DNA of 12,587 nucleotides from an uncultured Roseiflexaceae bacterium (lineage in GTDB: Bacteria > Chloroflexota > Chloroflexia > Chloroflexales > Roseiflexaceae), in the NCBI GenBank assembly GCA_903932805.1, contig CAIZHO010000119.1:1-12587 (forward strand), given 5' to 3'. Shown here in pieces: positions 6,470 through 12,587 of the stretch. The notes under the pieces are model-generated. The model was given only the letters and a program-made list of their open reading frames with translations. It was not told the origin of the DNA and did no database searches. How positions within the stretch are numbered: position 1 is the first letter of the stretch; each line of letters opens with the position of its first letter. Both the position numbers and the translations under genes were made by a program.

Positions 6470-8082
6470 GTGCGGGGGCTTCTCTGGGCAAACTTCCGTA
6501 TGTAGTCACGCTTGCAGGGGCAGGCACCCTGGCCATCGAGATGATTGCACCGCGGCTCTTGGCACCTGCGTTTGGTACGTCGCAACCGATCTGGGCAGCA
6601 GTCATTGGGATGACGCTCTTGTACCTGGCGATTGGGTACCATCTGGGTGGACGTTGGGCAGACGGCGTGCGAGGCACCGACCCCGACATGGTCGGCCGGA
6701 TTATCGTCTGGGCGGGTGTTTCTACGGCATTGATTGCGCCGCTTGCGCCGCCGTTGATTTCGGGTGCACGATTGGCGCTCCAAGCGCTTGAAGTCGGCAG
6801 TTTCGTCGGAGCCTTGATCATTGCGCTGGTTTTGTTTGCGGCCCCGATTATTCTGTTGGCCGCCGTCTCACCGTTTGTCAGCAGATTGGCGGTGACGGTT
6901 ACCGCGCCTGATCGCATCGGCCGTGTGTTGGGGCGATTGTCGATGTATGCCACCATGGGGTCTCTGGCGGGTACGTTTATAGCTGCGCTATGGCTGATCC
7001 CGTTAATGGGAACGAGCATGTCGTTGCTCACCATCGCCGGATTGTTGATTGTGCTCGGTGTCTGGGCAGGGTCACGCCCGCGCCGTGCCCTCTGGTTGCT
7101 CTTGGTAGCGGTGTTGATGGGATGGAGGCTGATCAATGGACCGGCGGCGTTGGCGGCAGGCTGTCAGCAGTGTACGGTGCAGCAGACCATCGAAAGTGCC
7201 AACAACACCATCCAAGTGGCGACCCGGCCACACCCCATCCATGGGATGCAGACGCTCTTATTGCTCAATGAGGGCATGGCGGTGCACTCGGTTGCCAATG
7301 CCGACGGGATGCGCAGTGGCAACGCGGTCGACATGCTGACGGATGGTGGTCCGTGGGATTACTTCGCCATCGCGCCGTATGTCCTACCGCGACAACAGGT
7401 ACAGTCGATACGCAAGATGGCCATGATCGGCTCAGCAGCAGGCACAGGGACGGCGCAGTTTTTGGCGCTACACGGCCCAGATGCCGAGGTCGATGCAGTC
7501 GAAATAGACCCGGCTATTGTTGCCGTCGCCCGTCAATCATTCGGCATGAACGATAGTCAAACACTCAACGGGAACGCAAACTATCGGGTTCACGTCGCAG
7601 ACGGGCGCACGTGGCTGGCGGCCCAATCCGGTACGTACGATATTATCGGGGTGGATGCGTATCATCAACCGTATATCCCCTTTCATTTGACCACAGTCGA
7701 GTTCTTTCAGATGGCCAAACAACGCTTGAACCCAAACGGCGCGTTGGTACTGAATGCGGGGCTCGGGGCGAATGGCGATATTCGTCTGGCACAAGCGCTG
7801 GCGACCACCATGCGGCGTGTCTTCACCAGTGTGTTTGTGCTTGAAACGGCGAGCTACGGTAACTGGATGCTCATAGGGACCATCGCCCCCATCGGCGATG
7901 GTGCAGCAAACTTTGCCGAAAACTACCAGTCCATGGAAGATCCGGCGATGCGAATCGTCATGGAAAAGACCAAAGGCTTCCCCTTCCTCCAGGGCGACGA
8001 TGGCTCGATGGTGCTCTATGACGACCACGCGCCGGTCGAGCAATTGGTGGACGAGATGATTTTTGGCACCCTCACGCAATAA
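6466..8082 (+). CDS. Membrane-anchored spermidine-synthase-like protein (fused MFS/spermidine synthase type)
   Basis: This 538-residue protein combines an N-terminal membrane part with a soluble C-terminal Rossmann domain. About six or seven hydrophobic helices occupy residues 10-220, including the IEMIAPRLLAPAFG segment at 24-37 seen in these fusions. The C-terminal domain of about 300 residues has a nucleotide-binding loop IGSAAGTGT at 321-329, VEIDPAIVAVAR at 345-356 (E346 for the ribose), VADGRTWL at 377-384 and IGVDAYHQPYIPFHLTT at 394-410 (D397, the family's catalytic-type Asp). Spermidine synthases move an aminopropyl group from decarboxylated SAM to putrescine, but membrane-fused members are mostly uncharacterised and the usual GGGDG loop is altered here, so the substrate is unknown. 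No speD or ornithine/arginine decarboxylase is nearby. The start overlaps the yggT stop (ATGA). Confidence 0.85.
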   Translation: MSAGASLGKLPYVVTLAGAGTLAIEMIAPRLLAPAFGTSQPIWAAVIGMTLLYLAIGYHLGGRWADGVRGTDPDMVGRIIVWAGVSTALIAPLAPPLISGARLALQALEVGSFVGALIIALVLFAAPIILLAAVSPFVSRLAVTVTAPDRIGRVLGRLSMYATMGSLAGTFIAALWLIPLMGTSMSLLTIAGLLIVLGVWAGSRPRRALWLLLVAVLMGWRLINGPAALAAGCQQCTVQQTIESANNTIQVATRPHPIHGMQTLLLLNEGMAVHSVANADGMRSGNAVDMLTDGGPWDYFAIAPYVLPRQQVQSIRKMAMIGSAAGTGTAQFLALHGPDAEVDAVEIDPAIVAVARQSFGMNDSQTLNGNANYRVHVADGRTWLAAQSGTYDIIGVDAYHQPYIPFHLTTVEFFQMAKQRLNPNGALVLNAGLGANGDIRLAQALATTMRRVFTSVFVLETASYGNWMLIGTIAPIGDGAANFAENYQSMEDPAMRIVMEKTKGFPFLQGDDGSMVLYDDHAPVEQLVDEMIFGTLTQ

Positions 8083-8094
8083 CGTAACAATATG

Positions 8095-8111
8095 CGTGGC
8101 AGTTGACCACG
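8095..8111 (+). promoter_or_regulatory. Small stem-loop ahead of the AEC transporter gene
   Basis: CGTGG-CAGTTGA-CCACG is a 5-bp hairpin with a 7-base loop in the 42-base gap. It ends three bases before GAGG at 8115-8118, the ribosome-binding site for the next gene. Folding could affect access to that site, but the stem is short and there is no T-run. Confidence 0.25.
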
Positions 8112-8124
8112 GACGAGGTGCGTC

Positions 8125-9045
8125 ATGCTGATCCGCGCATTCATTGATGTGTTGTTTCCCATTATTGTGGTCGTTTTGGTGGGTTATCTACTCAAGCGTT
8201 TTTTGCCGATTGATACTCGTTCGCTCAACCGCATGAGTATGTATGCCCTCAGCCCTGCGCTCATCTTTATCACGATTATCAAAATCCAAATTCCTGGTAC
8301 CGAGGTATTGCGCATCTCGCTGGCCTCAGTGGCTGTCTGCCTCGGATCTGGGCTGATTGCCTATGTAATTGCGCGGTTGCGCAAAACCGATGCCCCGTCA
8401 ACGGCGGCGCTGCTGTTAACGACGATGTTCATGAATTCGGGCAATTATGGTTTGCCGACCGCCAACTTTGCGTTCGGGCAGGCGGGGCTCGACCGTGCGT
8501 TGTTGTACTTCATCGCGCAGGCCATCATGGCGCAGACACTGACAATAGCGATTGCCCAAGCCGGCAACACGAACTGGCAGACGGGGTTCAAACAAATCCT
8601 CAAAATGCCGCCCATCTACGCGGTGTGTGTCGCGTTGGTGTTGCGTTGGTTGGGAGTGTCGTTGGACACGCCGAATGTTGTTGGTTCGCTCCTACACGGC
8701 ATTGATTTGATCTCGCAGGCGACGTTGCCGCTGTTGCTGATGCTGTTGGGGATGCAGCTCGCACAAGAGACGGTGATCGATGATGTGCCGTTGACGAGCA
8801 TCGCAGTGATGATCCGGCTACTAGCAAGCCCGCTGATTGCATATGGGGCAGCTGTTGCTCTGCGTCTTGATTCGTTGGCGACGAACGTAGTTGTCTTGCA
8901 AGCAAGTATGCCCACTGCGGTCAACATGGTGTTGTATTCGCTCGAATTCAATGCGCGCCCCAAATTTGTTGCTGGCACCGTCGTCATCACGACGCTCCTC
9001 AGTGTGGTGACGTTGACCATATTGCTGACCGTGATGGGCGTGTGA
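8125..9045 (+). CDS. AEC (auxin efflux carrier) family transporter
   Basis: The 306-residue protein is almost entirely hydrophobic, with about ten predicted membrane helices in two five-helix halves around a short central loop (about residues 143-160). Typical AEC features are VGYLLKR at 19-25, LSPALIF at 42-48, the conserved MNSGNYGLP at 103-111 in helix 4, LLMLLGMQLA at 204-213 and QASMPTAVN at 259-267. Bacterial members export or import small organic acids such as malate or malonate; the substrate here is unknown. The ATG has GAGG six bases upstream. It is the last gene of the rightward operon, 42 bases after the spermidine-synthase-like gene. Confidence 0.9.
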   Translation: MLIRAFIDVLFPIIVVVLVGYLLKRFLPIDTRSLNRMSMYALSPALIFITIIKIQIPGTEVLRISLASVAVCLGSGLIAYVIARLRKTDAPSTAALLLTTMFMNSGNYGLPTANFAFGQAGLDRALLYFIAQAIMAQTLTIAIAQAGNTNWQTGFKQILKMPPIYAVCVALVLRWLGVSLDTPNVVGSLLHGIDLISQATLPLLLMLLGMQLAQETVIDDVPLTSIAVMIRLLASPLIAYGAAVALRLDSLATNVVVLQASMPTAVNMVLYSLEFNARPKFVAGTVVITTLLSVVTLTILLTVMGV

Positions 9046-9082
9046 ACACGTGCGGGTGCCAGCACCTGATGACGCGGTTCAC
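9042..9082 (+). terminator. Possible terminator hairpin overlapping the AEC gene stop codon
   Basis: An outer pair GTGAAC (9042-9047) and GTTCAC (9077-9082) encloses an inner stem, CGGGTG (9053-9058) with CACCTG (9063-9068), including one G-T pair and a CCAG loop. Only three T residues follow, so it is not a textbook intrinsic terminator. Its position at the very end of the operon makes a role in termination or 3'-end protection plausible. Confidence 0.35.
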
Positions 9083-9344
9083 GTTTGTGCTCGGTGCACG
9101 GACGGTCGTAATATTGCCTTGAACGGTTGCTGAAAGTTACTGTTTGGATGCGGTCCGCATCACTGTTGCCGCAGCACAACGCATTGATGCAAGACTGCTA
9201 CGAATTTTTAGCAACGCACGTGTGATGAGATGGAGCGATTGTACGCACACTCGGGGCAGTCGTACCGCTCACACGTCATAGGTACGCGGAGAACGGATGT
9301 CACAGAAAAGGGGTGTGGGCAGATGTTCGCATGATGCGGGCGAT
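9046..9344. other. Convergent intergenic region with several inverted repeats, no gene seen
   Basis: This 299-base gap separates the ends of two convergent operons. I see no open frame with a credible start and no tRNA. It holds four palindromic elements: the terminal hairpin at 9042-9082; GATGCG-GTC-CGCATC at 9147-9161 flanked by direct repeats ACTGTT (9139-9144 and 9162-9167); TGCTA-N8-TAGCA around 9196-9213; and a long bulged stem at 9218-9276. They may be terminators for either operon or an untranslated RNA. Confidence 0.5.
9218..9276. repeat. Long bulged inverted repeat (16-bp total stem)
   Basis: The right arm CGTACCGCTCACACGT (9261-9276) is contiguous. It pairs with three left segments: ACGTGTGA at 9218-9225, GCG at 9235-9237 and GTACG at 9241-9245. 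Bulges of nine and three bases separate them, and the loop (9246-9260) is 15 bases. All 16 pairs are Watson-Crick. No T-run lies on either side, so it is not a typical intrinsic terminator in either direction. Confidence 0.4.
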
Positions 9345-9536
9345 CTACTGTTCCCCGCTGATTTCCTTGAGGCGGAATTGTGCTTGTTCAAGCAGTGCGC
9401 GGCTTTCTTCGACCAATGCTGCGCCACGTTGGTACAGGGCGAGTGAAGCTTCGAGTGTGAGGTCGTTCTGTTCGAGTTGGGCAGCGATAGCTTCGATGTC
9501 GCGGAGCATTGCTTCGAGAGATGGCTTTTCGGTCAT
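9345..9536 (-). CDS. xseB: Exodeoxyribonuclease VII small subunit
   Basis: The 63-residue protein is a small helical subunit; several copies wrap the large subunit XseA to form exonuclease VII, which degrades single-stranded DNA from both ends and acts in repair and recombination. The family pattern is clear: SLEAMLRDIEAIAAQLE at 6-22, then LTLEASLALYQRGAALVEE at 26-44 (the usual L.LE.SL..Y..G..L). Length is typical. Its ATG overlaps the xseA stop as ATGA, so the two subunits are made together. It is the last gene of the leftward operon. Confidence 0.95.
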   Translation of the reverse strand: MTEKPSLEAMLRDIEAIAAQLEQNDLTLEASLALYQRGAALVEESRALLEQAQFRLKEISGEQ

Positions 9537-10708
9537 GATTGGTGCTCCGTCGTCTGTGCGGGGAGGACCCCGTCTGCAAATTGGATGCCGATGGGTATAC
9601 CGGCTGGTGTGCCGAGGGCTGAGCGTATAATTGCGCCGTCTGCAGCGCGCACAATCGCGTAGCCACGCTCAAGGACAGCGTTCGGGTCGAGGGCGTCGAT
9701 GCGGGCCGCGTGGTGCTCGAGCTGGGCACGGCGCTGTTGCACGATGGTGGTCATTGCCCGTTGCATGCGGCGTTGCGCATAGCCTAATTGTTGTTGCATG
9801 GTTGCGATGCGTACCGCAGGGGCTGCGCGAAGCAGTCGGGCGCTCGCGTCGTCGAGGCGCATGTCCAGCTCTGCGGCGGTATTTGCGACGTGTAGCGCCA
9901 TCGTGTAGCGCAGATTGGCGAGGTGTTGGAGCAAATCGGTGCGGTTGGGGGTGGCTGTCGTAGCGGCGTAGGTTGGTGTTGCGGCGCGCACATCGGCGAC
10001 GACATCAATCAATGTTGTGTCGACCTCATGACCGACACCACTCACGACCGGGACAGGTGACCGCAGAACTGCTTTGGCGACGACCTCACTGTTGAATGCA
10101 ATCAGGTCCTCTGCAGCGCCACCGCCACGCACGACCAGAATGACATCGAGCGCTTCGGCGTACAACAAATCCAGCGCAGCCTCGATTTCGCTCGGGGCAG
10201 TCGGCCCTTGAACGGTGCAATGCGCGAGGATGAGCTCAACGCACGGGTACCGGTTTTGGATGGTCGATAAGACGTCTTGGAGGGCAGCCCCGGTGCGTGA
10301 CGTGGCAATCCCGATGCGCCGTGGGAAGGCGGGCAACGGCCGTTTGCGGGCGAGGGTTGTATAGAGCGCCATAAGGCGTTCGAGTTCAACGGCCCGGGCA
10401 TCGGTGCCCGCCTCGCGGATGTCGTCGATGATGAACGACACTTCCGAGCGCGCACCATAAAAATCGACGCGACCGTGCAGATGCACAATCGCGCCTTCGG
10501 CGGGTCGTTTGAGGCGAGCATTGACTGTGCGCCAACACGAGCCACGCATGGTCACATCGCCTTCTTTGAGTGAAAGATACCAATGACCACTGCTCGCAAC
10601 GGTGATGCTCACCAAGGTTGCTTCGACCCATATGTCGCGGAGCAACTGATCATTGAGCAGTGACTTGACAATATGGGCAACGTGCGAAAGCGGCGTTGGG
10701 CGCATCAC
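9533..10708 (-). CDS. xseA: Exodeoxyribonuclease VII large subunit
   Basis: XseA is the catalytic subunit of exonuclease VII. The 391-residue protein has an N-terminal OB-fold (about residues 5-100, including WVEATLVSI and HGRVDFYG) and the catalytic domain. The latter shows RRIGIATSRTGAALQDVL at 130-147, VVRGGGAAEDLIAFNSE at 192-208, VVSGVGHEVDTTLIDVVAD at 221-239 and RAATPTYAA at 241-249. A helical segment follows and the conserved ending LDPNAVLERGYAIV lies at 340-353. It is a little shorter than the E. coli protein (about 450), mostly in the helical part. The first codon is GTG (10708-10706), overlapping the accB stop as TAGTG, with an ATG as the next codon; no strong Shine-Dalgarno is visible, so translation probably depends on coupling to accB. 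Confidence 0.96.
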   Translation of the reverse strand: MMRPTPLSHVAHIVKSLLNDQLLRDIWVEATLVSITVASSGHWYLSLKEGDVTMRGSCWRTVNARLKRPAEGAIVHLHGRVDFYGARSEVSFIIDDIREAGTDARAVELERLMALYTTLARKRPLPAFPRRIGIATSRTGAALQDVLSTIQNRYPCVELILAHCTVQGPTAPSEIEAALDLLYAEALDVILVVRGGGAAEDLIAFNSEVVAKAVLRSPVPVVSGVGHEVDTTLIDVVADVRAATPTYAATTATPNRTDLLQHLANLRYTMALHVANTAAELDMRLDDASARLLRAAPAVRIATMQQQLGYAQRRMQRAMTTIVQQRRAQLEHHAARIDALDPNAVLERGYAIVRAADGAIIRSALGTPAGIPIGIQFADGVLPAQTTEHQS

Positions 10709-11211
10709 TATGCGGTAGGTTCAATAATCATCAATGGCTGACCGAACTCGACGGGCTGACCATTTTTGACCAAAATCTTGATGATGCGACCCGAAACGTC
10801 GCTTTCGATTTCGTTCATCATCTTCATGGCCTCGACGATGCACAAGCGGTCACCCGACTTGACGGTATCGCCTTCGTTGACGAACGGAGGATCCTTCGGG
10901 GTGGGTGTTGCATAATAAGTGCCGACCATCGGTGAAGTGATGGTATGCCCGCTGATGACCGGCTCAATGACCGGCGTTGAGCCCGCTGGTGCAGCTGCGA
11001 CCGGGCTAGAAGCAGTCTGCATGTGCATCACGTGTGGCATCGTGGACTGCATCATCACCGGTGCAACCGGGGCATGGCCACGTTTGATGCGCAACCGCGA
11101 TTCACCACGTTCGATGGTGAGTTCGTGGATTTCGTTCTCTTTCACGAGCTGCAATAATTCACGGACTTCGTCGATGGCGAATGCGTCAGAGGTATGCGAT
11201 TCGTTGCCCAT
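10708..11211 (-). CDS. accB: Biotin carboxyl carrier protein of acetyl-CoA carboxylase (BCCP)
   Basis: BCCP carries the biotin that shuttles CO2 between biotin carboxylase and carboxyltransferase in malonyl-CoA formation. The 167-residue protein has the typical N-terminal helix and strand ([19 protein letters not shown] at 13-31), a flexible linker (about 45-88) and the C-terminal biotinyl domain. The biotin attachment motif is EAMKMMN at 127-133, with K130 the modified lysine; SPMVGTYY at 93-100 and the thumb-like stretch after it are typical of BCCP. The linker is odd in being rich in Met and His (residues 53-64 hold five Met and two His) before becoming Ala/Pro-rich. accC, its common neighbour, is not here; instead the gene lies between aroQ (62 bases upstream) and xseA (1-base overlap). 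Confidence 0.95.
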   Translation of the reverse strand: MGNESHTSDAFAIDEVRELLQLVKENEIHELTIERGESRLRIKRGHAPVAPVMMQSTMPHVMHMQTASSPVAAAPAGSTPVIEPVISGHTITSPMVGTYYATPTPKDPPFVNEGDTVKSGDRLCIVEAMKMMNEIESDVSGRIIKILVKNGQPVEFGQPLMIIEPTA

Positions 11212-11273
11212 ATGCTCCGTTACTCCACAATGATTGATTCACGTCACTACGAACACCATTATACCACCGAGTG

Positions 11274-11711
11274 TCATCCGTTGGCAGTGGTGTCGAGGAG
11301 CCAGTCGAGGGCAAGAAGGTATCCACGCCAACCTAACCCGGCGATTTGCCCCGTGGCAACTGGTGCGATGACCGAATGGTGGCGGAACGGCTCGCGCGTA
11401 TAGACGTTCGAAATGTGGACCTCTATGATGGGGACGCTTACGGCGCTCAGCGCATCACGTATGGCATAGCTGTAATGGGTGAATGCACCGGGATTAATGA
11501 TAATCCCAGCGGTGGTGCGTTGGTGCTGTTGGATGGTGTCGATGATGATGCCTTCGTGATTAGACTGCACGAAATCAATGTCGACCCCGCGTGATGCTGC
11601 ACGGATACTGAGGGCGTGCTCGATGTCGGCAAGGGTTGTTGCACCGTAAATGTGTGGCTCACGCGTGCCAAGCATATTGAGGTTGGGACCATTCACAACA
11701 AGAATGCGCAT
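11274..11711 (-). CDS. aroQ: 3-dehydroquinate dehydratase, type II
   Basis: AroQ removes water from 3-dehydroquinate to give 3-dehydroshikimate in aromatic amino acid synthesis, acting as a dodecamer. The 145-residue protein has all family hallmarks: NGPNLNMLGTREPHIYG at 7-23 (R17 and the catalytic Y22), QSNHEG at 49-54, INPGAFTHYSYAIRDAL at 72-88, EVHISNVYTREPFRHHS at 97-113 (H99 catalytic, R106) and GLGWRGYLLAL at 125-135. Length is normal. AGGGA seven bases upstream supports the ATG at 11711-11709. It is the first gene of the leftward operon and is divergent from dnaK. Confidence 0.97.
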   Translation of the reverse strand: MRILVVNGPNLNMLGTREPHIYGATTLADIEHALSIRAASRGVDIDFVQSNHEGIIIDTIQQHQRTTAGIIINPGAFTHYSYAIRDALSAVSVPIIEVHISNVYTREPFRHHSVIAPVATGQIAGLGWRGYLLALDWLLDTTANG

Positions 11712-11756
11712 GTGCGTTCCCTTTCATATGGGCAAAGCGTACCATATTTTGGCAAT

Positions 11757-11773
11757 GCCCAAAAAAAGTGGGC
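11757..11773. repeat. Inverted repeat with A-rich loop in the aroQ-dnaK divergent region
   Basis: GCCCA (11757-11761) and TGGGC (11769-11773) are separated by AAAAAAG. The left arm can instead pair with GGGCA at 11730-11734 (as TGCCC), so two exclusive folds exist if this is transcribed as the aroQ leader on the minus strand. The stems are only 5 bp, and no clear aroQ promoter could be placed relative to them. Confidence 0.25.
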
Positions 11774-11799
11774 TCCAGTACTCAAACACATTTCTAACG

Positions 11800-11813
11800 C
11801 GCAAGTCCTTGCG
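11800..11813. promoter_or_regulatory. Operator-like palindrome over the dnaK promoter
   Basis: CGCAAG-TC-CTTGCG is a perfect 6-bp inverted repeat whose right arm covers most of the predicted -35. Its placement fits a repressor site. It is neither the CIRCE element bound by HrcA (TTAGCACTC-N9-GAGTGCTAA) nor the HspR site (CTTGAGT-N7-ACTCAAG); I saw neither of those here. Confidence 0.35.
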
Positions 11814-11836
11814 ACAGCGCTGCAAATCTATACAAT
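11809..11836 (+). promoter_or_regulatory. Probable sigma-70-type promoter for dnaK
   Basis: TTGCGA (11809-11814) lies 16 bases before TACAAT (11831-11836), which differs from the consensus -10 at one position. Transcription would start near 11843, giving a leader of about 68 bases before the dnaK ATG. No alternative heat-shock sigma promoter was evident. Confidence 0.5.
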
Positions 11837-11910
11837 GAAAACAACAGACCAAAGCATACCACCAGGGTAAACCAGCGATATGCAATGGGAGTGACAGAAA
11901 GTAGGATTAT

Positions 11911-12587
11911 ATGAGCAAGATTGTTGGTATCGATTTAGGCACGACGAACTCGTGTGTGGCTGTTATGGAAGGCGGCGACGCTGTCGTCATTCCGAGTTCC
12001 GAAGGCAACCGAACCACCCCATCAATTGTGGCATTCAGCAAAAGCGGGGAACGGCTCGTCGGCCAAACCGCCAAGCGCCAAGCGACGATTAATGCTGAGA
12101 ATACGCTGTACTCCGTCAAGCGTTTCATTGGGCGCACATACGACGAAATCGCCAAAGAGCGCGAGATGGTCCCGTACAAGGTCAACAAGGGTAATCGCAG
12201 CGATGTGCGTATTGTATCGAGCAATACCAACAAAGAATACGCCCCGCAAGAAATCTCTGCGATGGTCTTGCAGAAGCTGAAGGCAGATGCAGAGGCGTAT
12301 CTGGGCGAGCCAGTGACCAAAGCCGTCATCACGGTACCGGCATACTTCAACGATAGCCAGCGTCAGGCGACCAAAGACGCAGGCAAAATCGCTGGTCTTG
12401 AGGTTTTGCGCATCATCAACGAGCCCACTGCGGCTGCGTTGGCGTACGGCCTCGACAAAAAGAAAGACGAAACCATTCTGGTCTTTGACCTCGGTGGTGG
12501 TACGTTCGACGTGTCAGTGCTCGAAGTCGGTGACGGCGTGGTCGAAGTCAAAGCCACCAACGGTGACACGCACCTCGGCGGTGACGA
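11911..12587 (+). CDS. dnaK: Molecular chaperone DnaK (Hsp70), 5' part, cut by the window edge
   Basis: The first 225 codons of DnaK are present and the frame stays open to the edge. DnaK binds exposed hydrophobic segments of proteins and cycles with ATP, helped by DnaJ and GrpE. Only the nucleotide-binding domain is seen: signature 1 GIDLGTTNS at 6-14, RTTPSIVAF at 34-42, VGQTAKRQ at 50-57, [19 protein letters not shown] at 140-158, [12 protein letters not shown] at 169-180 and signature 2 [14 protein letters not shown] at 191-204. The ATG at 11911 has a weak AGGA four bases upstream. The sequence is typical for bacterial Hsp70. It is transcribed away from aroQ, with 199 bases between the two starts. 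Confidence 0.98.
   Translation, partial: MSKIVGIDLGTTNSCVAVMEGGDAVVIPSSEGNRTTPSIVAFSKSGERLVGQTAKRQATINAENTLYSVKRFIGRTYDEIAKEREMVPYKVNKGNRSDVRIVSSNTNKEYAPQEISAMVLQKLKADAEAYLGEPVTKAVITVPAYFNDSQRQATKDAGKIAGLEVLRIINEPTAAALAYGLDKKKDETILVFDLGGGTFDVSVLEVGDGVVEVKATNGDTHLGGD

Noticed and set aside
8616..9179. Minus-strand open frame of 187 codons running into the convergent gap
   Set aside because: Most of it is antisense to the AEC transporter; it has no recognisable domain and would span the terminator-like hairpin.
11712..11800. Promoter for the aroQ operon on the minus strand
   Set aside because: TATGGT and TACGCT are possible -10 elements, but none has a fair -35 at 16-18 bases, so I could not place one with confidence.
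1..12587. Defence island, prophage, insertion sequence or CRISPR array
   Set aside because: No transposase, integrase, nuclease-helicase cluster or regularly spaced repeat is present; nearly all sequence is covered by housekeeping or metabolic genes.

Overview
The window looks like ordinary bacterial chromosome of moderately high GC. The protein set (L19, a histidine-pathway operon, HisG with its own C-terminal regulatory domain, exonuclease VII, BCCP, type II dehydroquinase, DnaK) is clearly bacterial. From general resemblance of the sequences and the unusual gene mix I lean towards a Chloroflexota member, but nothing in the window proves the phylum. I see no phage gene, transposase, CRISPR array, tRNA or rRNA. 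Genes are packed tightly, with many stop/start overlaps.

Layout: (1) rplS (ribosomal protein L19) runs leftward at the left edge. It is read from a good promoter in a 226-bp divergent region. (2) A rightward operon of eight genes fills 588-9045: a HisRS/HisZ-like protein, a ketopantoate-reductase-family protein, a creatininase-family hydrolase, hisG, hisD, a YggT-family membrane protein, a membrane-anchored spermidine-synthase-like protein, and an AEC-family transporter. The first four genes overlap at GTGA, ATGA and TAATG junctions, and yggT overlaps the next gene at ATGA. (3) A 299-bp convergent gap (9046-9344) has no gene but several inverted repeats. (4) A leftward operon aroQ-accB-xseA-xseB occupies 11711 down to 9345. 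(5) dnaK begins at 11911, divergent from aroQ, and is cut by the right edge.

How the genes fit: HisG and HisD catalyse the first and the last two steps of histidine synthesis. The HisRS/HisZ-like protein is the expected partner or regulator of a short HisG, yet the HisG here is the long, self-regulated form, and the partner carries most HisRS histidine-binding residues and an apparent anticodon-binding-like tail. This is the most interesting point in the window. The two enzymes placed between them (PanE-like and creatininase-like) have no obvious role in histidine synthesis, so their tight coupling is a second point. The aroQ-accB-xseAB group joins shikimate, fatty-acid and DNA-repair functions and is probably a housekeeping transcription unit. 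I found no convincing novel defence, mobile or secretion system.
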